64,000 nt of DNA from Peribacillus sp044761665 (GCF_044761665.1 NZ_JBIWCW010000001.1:496001-560000); one strand, 5' to 3'; numbered from the stretch's first letter, positions 41,061 to 49,883 are shown. Program-made: numbers and translations. Notes: generated by a model not told the origin, from the sequence alone.

Positions 41061-41358
41061 TAATTCCCCCCAAATAAATAATCTTTATTTCACACTTTCT
41101 ACTAATGTACATTTCCCCCCCTGGTTTTTTGTTTTATTTTCTGGACACCAAACATTGATATGTGTAATTATATCTTACAATAAAAGAACATTCCTATTGT
41201 GACTTCTTGTTGAACTAAACTACCCCTTTACTTCCATAAGAATTCAACACAAAAAGGCATTAATCCTTCTTAGATCAATGCCTCTGTTTGTTGAAGCGTC
41301 ATCTTTTTCATTTTCTTCTTTAATTTAACTCCAAACCTAGTAGATCATGATGAGTGTG
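41061..41358. other. Intergenic stretch with a junction-type motif and terminator
   Basis: TTGTTGAACTAAACTACCCC and TTTACTTCC at 41208-41235 resemble the J5 palindrome. A terminator at 41256-41283 (AGGCATT ... AATGCCT, with TTTTTG on the minus strand) serves the acetyltransferase gene at 41359. No gene was seen. Confidence 0.55.
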
Positions 41359-41802
41359 TTAGCTTTGTAATATCATATCGACGTGAGGGATATTATCTTC
41401 TAAATATGTTTCGGATATAGGTTGAAAACCAAAGGAATTATAGAATTTTCTTAAATGATCTTGAGCTTGAATTTTAACCTTTGTTTCTTTTAATTCGTTT
41501 TGGATAAAATCTAGTCCTTTCTTCAAAAGTTCCCCTGCAATTCCTTGTCCTCTGTATTCTTTCTTTACTAAGACTCTTCCAATAGAAGCTTCTTGATAAG
41601 AAACACCAGCGGGTACAATTCTTAAATAGGCAACAATTTCTCCATTCTCTTCTTTAAAAAGATGATAGGATAAAGGATCTTTGCCATCAACTTCAAGATA
41701 GGGACAATTTTGTTCCACCACAAAAACCAAAGTTCTTTCTTTTAAAAGCGTATATAGTTCTAAATTTGTTAACTCATCAAATTTTTTGAGATTCCAATTC
41801 AT
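41359..41802 (-). CDS. ElaA-like GNAT acetyltransferase
   Basis: A 147-residue acetyltransferase of the ElaA type: LYTLLKERTLVFVVEQNCPY near the N-terminus, then the acetyl-CoA motif RVLVKKEYRGQGIAGELLKK and KIQAQDHLRKFYNSFGF. The substrate is unknown. ATG 41802 is preceded by GAGGTGG; an upstream in-frame ATG lacks one. Confidence 0.85.
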   Translation of the reverse strand: MNWNLKKFDELTNLELYTLLKERTLVFVVEQNCPYLEVDGKDPLSYHLFKEENGEIVAYLRIVPAGVSYQEASIGRVLVKKEYRGQGIAGELLKKGLDFIQNELKETKVKIQAQDHLRKFYNSFGFQPISETYLEDNIPHVDMILQS

Positions 41803-42040
41803 AGTTTTCCACCTCTTATTTTTACTATCCATTTAAATCCATATGTTAAAAGTAATGGAACCCCGGCGTGGTTGCAACAAAAATCCTAGTTCTCCATAAA
41901 AAATAGATTGAATCTACGTGATGCTTATCTAATTCATCACATCTGATCCCATTTCCTTCTTTACCAAATTCCCCATTAGCTCCATAAAGAAAAAGAGCTA
42001 CGAATGCAACTCCCTTTTTGAAGTAACGCCCCCGTTAACA
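41803..42040. other. Intergenic stretch ending in a junction-type motif
   Basis: No gene recognised. AAGTAACGCCCCCGTTAAC at 42021-42039 matches the CCCGTTA end of the junction elements and directly touches the dehydrogenase sliver that follows. Confidence 0.5.
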
Positions 42041-42123
42041 GTACTAGTATTAGGTACTGGTGGCGTATCTGTTTTTGCGCTTCAAATGGCCTCCGCATTA
42101 GGTGCACGCGTTATTGTTACAAC
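42041..42123 (+). pseudogene. Zinc-type alcohol dehydrogenase sliver
   Basis: 28 codons read VLVLGTGGVSVFALQMASAL then GARVIVTT, the NAD-binding GxGGVS helix of medium-chain dehydrogenases. Nothing else of the gene is present. On the left it begins at the CCCGTTA motif and on the right it ends at the first base of the 176-base repeat. Confidence 0.8.
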
Positions 42124-42300
42124 TCTGTTCAGTAATGGTGAATTTTTATAGTGGAATTAAGAATGAGAAAGGTACTTGATATTCCTACTTACTCTGCACA
42201 TTTTGAAAATGTTGCGCAGCATATATTAGAATAGGGTAGTCAGCCCTCTTGGGGAGTGCTGTCTTATTCTAATAGCTAATTGGTTATTACTTATCAAATA
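42124..42300 (+). repeat. Long direct repeat, copy B
   Basis: It matches 38792-38967. It begins with TCTGTTCAGTAA, preserving the SVQ-stop end of the PanE-like protein, so it is the 3' end and trailer of a lost second copy. It includes the hairpin at 42229-42280. Confidence 0.88.
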
Positions 42301-42336
42301 CAAATAATACGAATACCCAATAGAGTAGTTTTTCAC

Positions 42337-42392
42337 TTGAATGTATGCTTATGCTTAATTAGCATACAGTCAAAGAGCCGCCAATTGGCAGC
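42337..42392. repeat. Junction element J7 (outlying copy)
   Basis: TTGAATGTATGCT and AGCATACAGTCAA (42337-42373) form the palindrome, followed by GCCGCCAATTGGCAGC (42377-42392) and a TAGAGTCCTATTCG end at the 3' end of the methyltransferase gene. Compared with J3 and J4 both arms changed together (GAT to GCT, ATC to AGC). Confidence 0.85.
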
Positions 42393-42426
42393 ACTTTTCT
42401 TTCCATAGAGTCCTATTCGATCAAAC

Positions 42427-43083
42427 TTACCAGGATGGAGTCCCTGTCATTTTAGATGATGGCTGTTCTTTTGGTCTCTTTTCGATTACTAAAATACTAT
42501 CGTAATAACTAATCGACCAGACGGATGTAGTGAACTCGTTGACTGAAAACTGAGGTTCCCTCGAATACCATGCATTTAGATCATCAATCATTTTTTTGGA
42601 GTATTCAATGAAGTTATTCGGGACGCCATGCCCCCCTCCGTACTCCTCCCAGTAACTCGTATGCAAATCTTCTATAAGATAAACGCCATGGGGAGAAAGT
42701 TCAGGATACATCTCCTCGAACGTAACCTTTTGCTGACTCATGTGATGACCGCCGTCATCAATGATTATGTCGAACTTCGGAAGGGAAGGCTTGATCGTTT
42801 TCCAAAAGTCCCGATTTCCTTGGTCGCCGATGATGATCTTAATTTGATCCCCCTCAAATGACTTGCAGGCCGGTTCAACATCGATCCCATAGATCGTAGC
42901 TTTGTCTCCAAAATAATCCTTCCACATCTGAAGCGACCCGCCATGGGAAACGCCAATCTCCAGTATATTGATTTCTTTCCCGATAAACCGCTCGAAATGA
43001 CGTTCATAAATATCGAAATAGTGCATCCATTTATGAATTAAGCGTCCATTATTCGATTCAAAAATATCTTGTAATTTACCCAA
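42427..43083 (-). CDS. Class I SAM methyltransferase, CmcI/hydroxylase-like
   Basis: A 218-residue protein with motif I NILEIGVSHGGSL, the acidic strand IYGIDVEP, and DIIIDDGGHHMSQQ with the metal-type Asp-Asp/His-His cluster seen in CmcI-like and macrocin O-methyltransferase-like proteins. The acceptor is unknown. The start is TTG with AAAGGAAGGG upstream. It carries a junction element at its 3' end, as do the genes of the 20-kb cassette region. Confidence 0.75.
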   Translation of the reverse strand: MGKLQDIFESNNGRLIHKWMHYFDIYERHFERFIGKEINILEIGVSHGGSLQMWKDYFGDKATIYGIDVEPACKSFEGDQIKIIIGDQGNRDFWKTIKPSLPKFDIIIDDGGHHMSQQKVTFEEMYPELSPHGVYLIEDLHTSYWEEYGGGHGVPNNFIEYSKKMIDDLNAWYSREPQFSVNEFTTSVWSISYYDSILVIEKRPKEQPSSKMTGTPSW

Positions 43084-43206
43084 GTTACCCTTCCTTTCCT
43101 AGATGATTTTATATACTATGTGCAAGACATAAAAATGATTATCCATGGGACTGAATACGGCAGCCCGCTTCCCCGACTTGAAAAATGAAGTAAACTTATT
43201 GAAAAA

Positions 43207-43233
43207 GAAAACCTTCTTCTAGGCTCGGTCGTC
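43207..43233 (+). promoter_or_regulatory. Candidate ECF sigma promoter (autoregulation)
   Basis: GAAAAC and CGTC with a 17-base spacer lie 47 bases before the sigma start. This fits extracytoplasmic-function promoters of Bacillus (TGAAAC/CGTC class), so the sigma factor probably drives its own operon. Confidence 0.6.
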
Positions 43234-43279
43234 TATATCTCTAGGAAAGGAAGTGCGAGCTGTTTTGGAGGAGTTTGTG

Positions 43280-43807
43280 TTGAAGTGTACTCAAATGAAT
43301 GACGTTGACGCCTTATTTGATGAAATGATGACCCTTTATGGTCAGGATATCCTGCAGTTGGTCTATTCCTATGTAAAAGATGCTGTTGTCGCAGAGGACT
43401 TGACACAGGAAATTTTCATCAAATCTTATAAAGCGTTGCCTACATATAACCAACAAGCTAGTATACGGACCTGGCTTTGGAAAATCGCCAGTAATCACTG
43501 TAAGGATTATCAGAAAAGCTGGTACTTCCGAAACGTTTCGACTGCGGATAAGGAACATGAATGGACTTCTACCGACAATGTGGAAGACGTGGTCATTCAG
43601 CAGGATGAAGATAGGAAGCTTGCTGATGCAGTGATGGCCCTGTCCATTCAGTACCGAGAGCTGATATATCTTCATTATTTTCAGGAGATGAAGCTTAAGG
43701 AAATCTCCGAAATTACCGGGGTCAAGCTGGGAACGGTGAAGACCCGTATGCGCCAGGCAAAAAAACGATTAAAAACCTATTGGGAGGAATGCACCGATGG
43801 AAGATAA
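43280..43807 (+). CDS. ECF-type RNA polymerase sigma factor
   Basis: A 175-residue sigma-70 family factor with region 2 (LYSYVKDAVVAEDLTQEIFIKSYKALP-like) and region 4 (LHYFQEMKLKEISEITGVKL, GTVKTRMRQAKK). I choose TTG 43280, with GGAGGAG six bases upstream; the GTG at 43253 would leave almost no leader behind the proposed promoter. It overlaps the PadR-like gene by 11 bases. No standard anti-sigma gene follows. Confidence 0.85.
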   Translation: MKCTQMNDVDALFDEMMTLYGQDILQLVYSYVKDAVVAEDLTQEIFIKSYKALPTYNQQASIRTWLWKIASNHCKDYQKSWYFRNVSTADKEHEWTSTDNVEDVVIQQDEDRKLADAVMALSIQYRELIYLHYFQEMKLKEISEITGVKLGTVKTRMRQAKKRLKTYWEECTDGR

Positions 43808-44216
43808 ATTAACACGCTTGAAGTCGGCGATGAATAAGCATACATTTCCTGAATTGAAGTTCACCGAAAGTCATAAAAGGTCCATTCATGCATCTATTAA
43901 AAAGCAGGATGCGAGCAAGGATGACATCATGATGGCCATCTTTAGATCATTGGATACGGAGAAAAGTGGTTACCAAATTAATGAAGCACTCTACCAAAAA
44001 GGGATTCAGAATTTCGAAGGAAACGAAGGCTCCTTATATGCCACCTTGCATGAGCTCGAGAAGGAAGGCTGGCTCCAGACTGTTTGGGAAACGGACGAAA
44101 GGAAACTCTATTCTTTGGATGAACGTGGGAAAAAGTGGCTAAAGAAAAAGGAAGTGAAAAGTCGTTCTGCCTCTGCTCATTGGAGGACGGCCTTTGAAGG
44201 AGGAAGAATCGATTGA
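43797..44216 (+). CDS. PadR-like regulator in the anti-sigma position
   Basis: A 139-residue protein. Residues 1-35 (EDKLTRLKSAMNKHTFPELK) are an extra N-terminal segment; residues 40-120 are a PadR winged helix (GYQINEALYQKGIQN, EGSLYATLHELEKEGWLQ). There is no membrane segment or zinc motif. It sits where an anti-sigma factor would be expected, so the N-terminal segment may bind the sigma factor; this is inference. Overlaps with both neighbours imply one operon. Confidence 0.75.
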   Translation: MEDKLTRLKSAMNKHTFPELKFTESHKRSIHASIKKQDASKDDIMMAIFRSLDTEKSGYQINEALYQKGIQNFEGNEGSLYATLHELEKEGWLQTVWETDERKLYSLDERGKKWLKKKEVKSRSASAHWRTAFEGGRID

Positions 44217-45490
44217 GAAGCACCCAATTCTTAGAACAGGTTTCATCGTATATTCGATCAAAAGAAGCCAAGAAATATATCGAAGCAGAATTAAAGAACC
44301 ATTTGCATCTATCTAAACAACAATGGACCAAAAAAGGATACCATGAGGATGAAGCGGAGGAAATGGCGGTCAGGAATATGGGTAACCCCTCTGAAATCGG
44401 CCCGAAGTTGGACAAGCTGCACAGACCAAAGATTGATTGGAAGCTCTTGAGCATGTTTCTGTTCATGTCCGCTATGGGGCTATTTTTACTATCCTTCTTA
44501 TTTAAGGATGGTCATACCTTTTCCGTGCAGAAGCATGTATTATCTGTCACAGGAAGTGTCATTTTCGCCTGCCTCCTCCTGTTTTTTGATTATCGTAAAT
44601 TACAAAGATGGGGTTGGGTCATCTTTACGATAGGATGCCTGATTCTGGTTCAGTTTCAATATTCCCATATATATGTGTACGGGCGTCCTCAAATGAATAT
44701 TATGGGGTTAATGTCGGTCGATTCTCTGATAGCTCTGCCCATCTTTCTGCTTGCCTGGGCCGGAATGCTGCAATCCAAGAAGATGAATGTGTATTTGGCC
44801 ACCTTTTTATACATTTGTTCTGTCTTTTTGTTTATGAATACCGTCAACGTGCAAGCAGTGGGGCTGTATACATTGATGGTTGCTGTAATGGTCTGGCGAA
44901 GCGGCCTAAGTAAAAAGAAACTCCTGATCACGGCCGGGGTTCTGTTTACTACATGTGTTTCACTTCTACTAATCTCAATATCCTTGAATGATATAAAGAC
45001 CTATCAATTTGAAAGGATACTAGCCTTCGTTACGCCTGAGAAATTTAGTAGGACTTCAGGATATACCTATCTGAAGTTAGAAAGGCTCATAGCGGATGCC
45101 GGATGGTTTGGTCATTTGGGTTCGCTCGGGTCGTTTGATTTTTCTAATGATATGATGACGGATTTTATCTTTGTTACGATTACCTATACATTTGGTTGGG
45201 CTGGGTCTCTGCTCATTGGTCTGCTGTTTTTATGGATGATTTGGCGAATTTCCCATATATTCAAAACGGTGAAAGACCCTTTTGGAAAAATCCTGATTTC
45301 TGGCTGTTTTGCCATATTCACTGCACAAGTATCCATCAGCATCGGAATGTCTCTTGGCTTATTACCGATCATAAACCTATCCCTTCCATTTATGAGCTAT
45401 GGTGCATTATCTGCCATGATCAACGCCTTCCTGTTCGGTTTAATTTTAAGTGTGTATCACAAAAAAAATCTCATACGGATAAAGGCATGA
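44213..45490 (+). CDS. FtsW/RodA/SpoVE-family (SEDS) protein with N-terminal prefix domain
   Basis: A 425-residue membrane protein. Residues 1-70 (FLEQVSSYIRSKEAKKYIEA, MAVRNMGNPSEIGPKLDKLH) form the helical permease-prefix domain often found on regulated transporters; about ten membrane segments of the SEDS fold follow. SEDS proteins polymerise peptidoglycan. The usual charged pair after DFIF is replaced (TDFIFVTITYTFGW instead of an EE-containing loop), so polymerase activity is uncertain. Start TTG overlaps the PadR stop by four bases (TTGA), behind AAGGAGGAAG. Confidence 0.8.
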   Translation: MRSTQFLEQVSSYIRSKEAKKYIEAELKNHLHLSKQQWTKKGYHEDEAEEMAVRNMGNPSEIGPKLDKLHRPKIDWKLLSMFLFMSAMGLFLLSFLFKDGHTFSVQKHVLSVTGSVIFACLLLFFDYRKLQRWGWVIFTIGCLILVQFQYSHIYVYGRPQMNIMGLMSVDSLIALPIFLLAWAGMLQSKKMNVYLATFLYICSVFLFMNTVNVQAVGLYTLMVAVMVWRSGLSKKKLLITAGVLFTTCVSLLLISISLNDIKTYQFERILAFVTPEKFSRTSGYTYLKLERLIADAGWFGHLGSLGSFDFSNDMMTDFIFVTITYTFGWAGSLLIGLLFLWMIWRISHIFKTVKDPFGKILISGCFAIFTAQVSISIGMSLGLLPIINLSLPFMSYGALSAMINAFLFGLILSVYHKKNLIRIKA

Positions 45491-45530
45491 AGTTTTGGAA
45501 CCTTAATCAACGATTATAGTAGCCTCAATG

Positions 45531-45574
45531 AAAAGAAACCCATTTTGAAGATTGATTCCAATGGGTTTCTTTTT
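45531..45574 (+). terminator. Terminator of the sigma/PadR/SEDS operon
   Basis: AAAGAAACCCATT and AATGGGTTTCTTTTT pair over 13 bases with a T-run. Confidence 0.88.
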
Positions 45575-45687
45575 ATGTAATTAAGTGAAGTAAAGCCCCA
45601 GCTCGTATTAATTTCGCTATTGAATAATTCACAATTAATAATTGATTAAGATATCCCTTTAAACATATAAGCAATAGCAATCTAAAA

Positions 45688-46173
45688 CTATAAGCTAAAC
45701 GGTTTCCAATTAGAATCTTTTGTATCTTTGTCATTTGGCTTTCTTACAAACTCACTAAAGCGTTTCTCGGATACCCCAAATTCAGTGAAGTTTTTTTGTG
45801 CTTGTCTTAATGAAACTTCATTAGCCCCACCTTCGTAATCAGGTTTTCGAAATTGAAGGCCGTCATCTTCCCAAAAGCATATTTTACAAATTTCATATGT
45901 ATCGGTTGGTTCTTCATCCAATGTTTTATACCCACAACAAGGACAAGTATACTTTATGCAATCCACCTCAACCAAAGGTCCCATCATAAGCAATAGATAA
46001 CCGGGGCTATCCATCCAGTTATAAAAAAGTTCATCATGGTGATAATCACCATCCCAACAAGAAAAATCCACGATATATTGGACCTCACCATTCATCTCAA
46101 AAGGATAAGTGGCTTCTTCCACCGGCACAGTTATGATTTCCTCGGGAGGGAAGTAGCTTATTTCAACCTTCAT
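45688..46173 (-). CDS. CPCC-family cysteine-rich protein
   Basis: A 161-residue protein whose C-terminal part holds the CPCC domain: YTCPCCGYKTLDEEPTDTYE, ICKICFWEDDG and EVSLRQAQKNF, with four cysteines likely to bind zinc. The first 70 residues (ISYFPPEEIITVPVEEATY) are an unrecognised domain. Similar domains are found in immunity-type and toxin-linked genes. ATG 46173 follows AGAGGTGA. Confidence 0.8.
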   Translation of the reverse strand: MKVEISYFPPEEIITVPVEEATYPFEMNGEVQYIVDFSCWDGDYHHDELFYNWMDSPGYLLLMMGPLVEVDCIKYTCPCCGYKTLDEEPTDTYEICKICFWEDDGLQFRKPDYEGGANEVSLRQAQKNFTEFGVSEKRFSEFVRKPNDKDTKDSNWKPFSL

Positions 46174-46509
46174 GTCATTCACCTCTCTCCAAAGGTTTTA
46201 ATCGTTCATATTAATATATATAAAAAGGAGTCCTACACATGCCAATCCCCTTGGCGAATGATAGAGACCTAGCACTAAAATATTCGTTCACACAAATACA
46301 ATTTTCGGATTATTATACTTAAACAATGGGTGCTTTAGTTCAATAACCCGAGACAGCAAAAAAAGAGCAGTCTCTTTTTCATACGAATTTCAACCAAACC
46401 GATGTTTATTAAAAGTCCTATTCAAAAGGATTAACTGTATACCAATGGGAAATTCTAATGTTAAGAAAACTTTCACATGACATTTCAGTTTAAGAAAGGA
46501 GTGAAAGGG
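46174..46509. other. Divergent intergenic stretch upstream of TerC gene
   Basis: A/T-rich, no gene. A small AAAAAGAG/CTCTTTTT hairpin lies at 46360-46379. I looked for the yybP-ykoY manganese riboswitch that precedes many TerC genes and do not see its conserved parts. Confidence 0.5.
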
Positions 46510-47289
46510 ATGGATTCAATATGGCTCGAGTATGCTTGGACATTGTTGATTCTAATCGGGTTAGAAGGGTTATTATCTGCTGACAATGCCCTTGTAATAG
46601 CAGTAATGGCCAAACATTTACCCGAAGAACAGAAAAAAAGTGCTATTAATTACGGAATTATTATAGCTTTCGTTTTCAGATTTGGTGCACTTTTTGCCAT
46701 TTCTTTCATTGCAAATGTCTGGCAGGTACAAGCAATAGGAGCCCTTTATCTTCTGTACTTAGGTTTAAAGCATGTCATCAAGGCACGGTTTGGAAAAGAA
46801 AATGAGAAAATTCATAAGGACGATGAAAAGGCTACTGCTGGTAAAGGGTTCTGGCCAACAGTAGGGAAGATCGCATTAGCCGACCTTGCTTTTGCAATTG
46901 ATTCAATTTTAGCTGCAGTTGCTCTTGCCCTTGGTCTTCCAGATTCACCACTTAACAATTTTGGTGGTATGGATGGAGGACAATTTATAGTTGTTGTTCT
47001 CGGTGGTATTGCTGGCCTTGTTTTAATTAAGTATGCAGCCACTTGGTTTGTGAAACTTCTTGAAAAACGTCCGGCATTGGAAACCACAGCATATGCCATT
47101 GTTGCTTGGGTCGGTGTCAAACTTGCGATGATTACCCTTGCCCATGAGGATGTCGGTATCATAGATCATGATTTCCCCCACAGCACCACTTGGACTCTAA
47201 TCTTCTATGGAGTATTGGTCAGTATCGCTCTCATTGGTTGGTTTGCATCGGGTAATAAAACAGAAAAAAGTGGGAATAATCAACTCTGA
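46510..47289 (+). CDS. TerC-family membrane protein, probable metal (manganese) exporter
   Basis: A 259-residue protein with about seven membrane segments. The LEGLLSADNALVIAVMAKHL helix and the second acidic helix DLAFAIDSILAAVAL are TerC signatures whose aspartates bind metal. Members in Bacillus export manganese and help metallate secreted enzymes. ATG 46510 has AAAGGAGTGAAAGG upstream; an in-frame ATG 33 bases earlier has none. Monocistronic, with a terminator behind it. Confidence 0.88.
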   Translation: MDSIWLEYAWTLLILIGLEGLLSADNALVIAVMAKHLPEEQKKSAINYGIIIAFVFRFGALFAISFIANVWQVQAIGALYLLYLGLKHVIKARFGKENEKIHKDDEKATAGKGFWPTVGKIALADLAFAIDSILAAVALALGLPDSPLNNFGGMDGGQFIVVVLGGIAGLVLIKYAATWFVKLLEKRPALETTAYAIVAWVGVKLAMITLAHEDVGIIDHDFPHSTTWTLIFYGVLVSIALIGWFASGNKTEKSGNNQL

Positions 47290-47303
47290 TAAAATCAAAA
47301 TTA

Positions 47304-47343
47304 AAGAGGCAGAAACGTTGTTAAATAAACCTTTCTGCCTCTC
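47304..47343 (+). terminator. Terminator after TerC gene
   Basis: AAAGAGGCAGAAA and TTTCTGCCTCT form a stem of about 11 pairs, followed by CACTATTTG. Confidence 0.75.
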
Positions 47344-47427
47344 ACTATTTGTGGACTATGCATACTCCTCCATAAACTCGACTCTTGCATGAAGGATTGG
47401 CTTTTTTACGAAGTTCACTTCATTCTT

Positions 47428-48894
47428 TTATGCCTTTACAAATACGGTTTTAATAGACGTATAAAACTCTTTTGCCGCTTCCCCTTGCTCACGGGAATGG
47501 GAGCTGGATTGCTTCATTCCCCCGAACGGAGCTTGCAGTTCAACTCCGGCAGATTCAGCGTTTATGCGTACGAGTCCAGCATCCATCTCATTAATGAAGG
47601 AAAGCATGTGACCGATATTTTTAGTGAAAATAGAAGCACTAAGTCCAAACTTCACATCGTTTGCAATGTCGACGGCTTCTTCTAACGTATCCACTTTGAT
47701 CAGGGCAAGCACGGGTCCGAAGATTTCCTCTTGGGCGATGGTCATGCTGTTACTAACGTTATCAAAGACAGTGGGTTCCATAAAGAATCCATCGGCTAAT
47801 TCCCCATCCTCTATACGTTTACCGCCATGGATCAATGTTGCGCCTTCTTCGATTCCTTTCTCCACATACGAAAGGACGGTATTAAGCTGATTTTCACTGG
47901 CACATGGCCCCATCCATACATCGTCCTTCATGCCGTTGCCAACTGTTATTTCCTTTATCTTTTCAATCAGTTTATGTTTAAACTCCTCATACACTTCACT
48001 TTGCACGATAACCCGGCTTGTAGCTGTACATTTCTGCCCCGTAGATCGGAGGCCTCCGCTAATCGTTGCTTCTACGGCCTGGTCCAAATCGGCGTCATTC
48101 GCCACGATAACAGGGTTCTTCCCACCCATTTCTAACTGGTATTTGGCACCACGCTTGAGAGCCCCTAATCCAATCGTTTTACCGACCGAGTCAGATCCCG
48201 TGAATGTAATGGCTTGAATATCCGGATGATCGGTAATCGCCTGACCAATGACAGAACCCGGTCCTGTTACCATATTAATCGTACCCATCGGAAGCCCGGC
48301 CTCGTCAAAACACTCCATGACTTTGGCTGCGGTTACCGTAGCTTCTTGTGCTGGTTTCAAAATCACGGCATTTCCATAGATGAGTGCCGGCGCTATTTTC
48401 CAGATAGGGATAGCCACAGGGAAATTCCAAGGTGTGATGACCCCTACGACGCCAAGTGGAACACGAGTGGTGAACATCAGGGCTTCGGAATCCGATGGAG
48501 GGATTACATCTCCTACTTTTCTCATTCCCTCTCCTGCATAATAACGAAGGATTGCCACGCCTCTAGCTGTTTCCCCTTTCGCTTCAGGAAACGTTTTTCC
48601 CATTTCACGCGTCATCGTTTCAGCGATCTCATCCATACGTCGCTCGATTGCATTCGCGACCTTATACAGATACTCTCCACGGGCAGCACCGGATAGTTTC
48701 CTCCAGTACACTTGTGCCTCTTTCGCAGCAAGGACCGCATCATCCAAATCTTCTTTCCCAGACTGTTGTACATAGCCGACGACTTCATGACGATTGGCCG
48801 GATTGATACTCGTGTCGACCTTTTGGATAGAAGCAGATACCCATTTGCCATTGATATAGTTTAAATACGTTTTTTCATCAGTTTTTATGTTCAT
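47428..48894 (-). CDS. Aldehyde dehydrogenase, probable 2-oxoglutarate semialdehyde dehydrogenase
   Basis: A 488-residue NAD(P)-dependent dehydrogenase with FTGSDSVGKT (231-240), Glu255 in LEMGGKNP and nucleophile Cys289 in GQKCTATSR. Next to FAH-family and YjhG-family dehydratases it most likely oxidises 2,5-dioxopentanoate to 2-oxoglutarate, the last step of the Weimberg pathway; glucarate catabolism uses a similar enzyme. ATG 48894 follows GGGGG. It trails the FAH gene by about 95 bases on the same strand. Confidence 0.85.
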   Translation of the reverse strand: MNIKTDEKTYLNYINGKWVSASIQKVDTSINPANRHEVVGYVQQSGKEDLDDAVLAAKEAQVYWRKLSGAARGEYLYKVANAIERRMDEIAETMTREMGKTFPEAKGETARGVAILRYYAGEGMRKVGDVIPPSDSEALMFTTRVPLGVVGVITPWNFPVAIPIWKIAPALIYGNAVILKPAQEATVTAAKVMECFDEAGLPMGTINMVTGPGSVIGQAITDHPDIQAITFTGSDSVGKTIGLGALKRGAKYQLEMGGKNPVIVANDADLDQAVEATISGGLRSTGQKCTATSRVIVQSEVYEEFKHKLIEKIKEITVGNGMKDDVWMGPCASENQLNTVLSYVEKGIEEGATLIHGGKRIEDGELADGFFMEPTVFDNVSNSMTIAQEEIFGPVLALIKVDTLEEAVDIANDVKFGLSASIFTKNIGHMLSFINEMDAGLVRINAESAGVELQAPFGGMKQSSSHSREQGEAAKEFYTSIKTVFVKA

Positions 48895-48989
48895 CTTACA
48901 TACCCCCATATTCTTGTAATGGTTTAATCGTGAAATCAATTGCATGAATAGTTAGATTATTATGGTTGCACCGGTGTTCTCTGTTTCAC

Positions 48990-49883
48990 TCAAACTAGAA
49001 TGTTATTCGGTAACTTTACACTGTTTTTCAAGATACCAATGCCAGAGATTTCAATTTCAATCTGATCGCCATCCAATAAGGTAAAATCATTTTCCGGAAT
49101 GATGCACGTGCCCGTCAACAATACTGTACCGTCAAAAATTTCATTGTCACGAGTGAGGAACGATACTAATTCATGATACTTTCTTTTTAACTGGTTGGTA
49201 TTCGCTTTTCCCTCGACTTTAAGCTCGTCATTTCGGTAGATCCTACATGTGATGTCAAAGTCATAAGGATCCTCCACGGACTCGGCAAGGAGGATGGCTG
49301 GTCCAATGGAACACGAATTCTTCCATATTTTCGCTTGTGGTAGATAAAGAGGATTCTCCCCTTCTATATCACGACAGCTCATATCATTCCCTATCGTATA
49401 TCCAAGGATGTCACCTTCCCGATTGATAACAAGGCCAAGTTCAGGCTCGGGTATTTGCCAATTGGAATCATTGCGTAAATAGACTTCCTGCCCAGGTCCA
49501 ACTGTACGAGCAGCCGTTGACTTAAAGAAAATTTCTGGACGTTCTGCTTCATAGATCTTGTCATAGAAAGTGGTGGCATCAAGCTTTCCAGCTGTCGCTT
49601 CATAGTTACGGGCATCGAGACTACGTTCATATGTAACGCCAGATGCCCATACTTCTTCCGCCACAATGGGAACGAGTAACGATAAATCTTCTAAAGAGTT
49701 TTGAATGGGCATGGATTTAGAAAGGAAATTCTCTACGAAAGAGAGCGGGGACACGTTTTGTTCGTTTGCTTGTTGAATTAATTCAATCAACCCGTCTTGA
49801 GGAAGGGGGTATATTTCCCCCTCATTAGTAACAGCTGCTAGCGTTGCTTTTGAATGTTCATTGATATATCGGATAATACGCAT
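48990..49883 (-). CDS. FAH-family enzyme, probable 2-keto-3-deoxypentonate dehydratase
   Basis: A 297-residue fumarylacetoacetate hydrolase-fold protein. The metal-site region is visible as PEIFFKSTAART and EPELGLVINREG, with DMSCRDIEGENPLYLPQAK near residue 170. In this cluster it should dehydrate 2-keto-3-deoxy-D-xylonate (or the L-arabonate analogue) to 2-oxoglutarate semialdehyde, as XylX-like enzymes do. ATG 49883 has AAAGGAGG upstream, and a 17-base palindromic operator lies immediately before it. Confidence 0.82.
   Translation of the reverse strand: MRIIRYINEHSKATLAAVTNEGEIYPLPQDGLIELIQQANEQNVSPLSFVENFLSKSMPIQNSLEDLSLLVPIVAEEVWASGVTYERSLDARNYEATAGKLDATTFYDKIYEAERPEIFFKSTAARTVGPGQEVYLRNDSNWQIPEPELGLVINREGDILGYTIGNDMSCRDIEGENPLYLPQAKIWKNSCSIGPAILLAESVEDPYDFDITCRIYRNDELKVEGKANTNQLKRKYHELVSFLTRDNEIFDGTVLLTGTCIIPENDFTLLDGDQIEIEISGIGILKNSVKLPNNILV

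Noticed and set aside
46174..46509. yybP-ykoY manganese riboswitch before the TerC gene
   Set aside because: The conserved loops of that riboswitch are not present; only a short A/T hairpin is seen.
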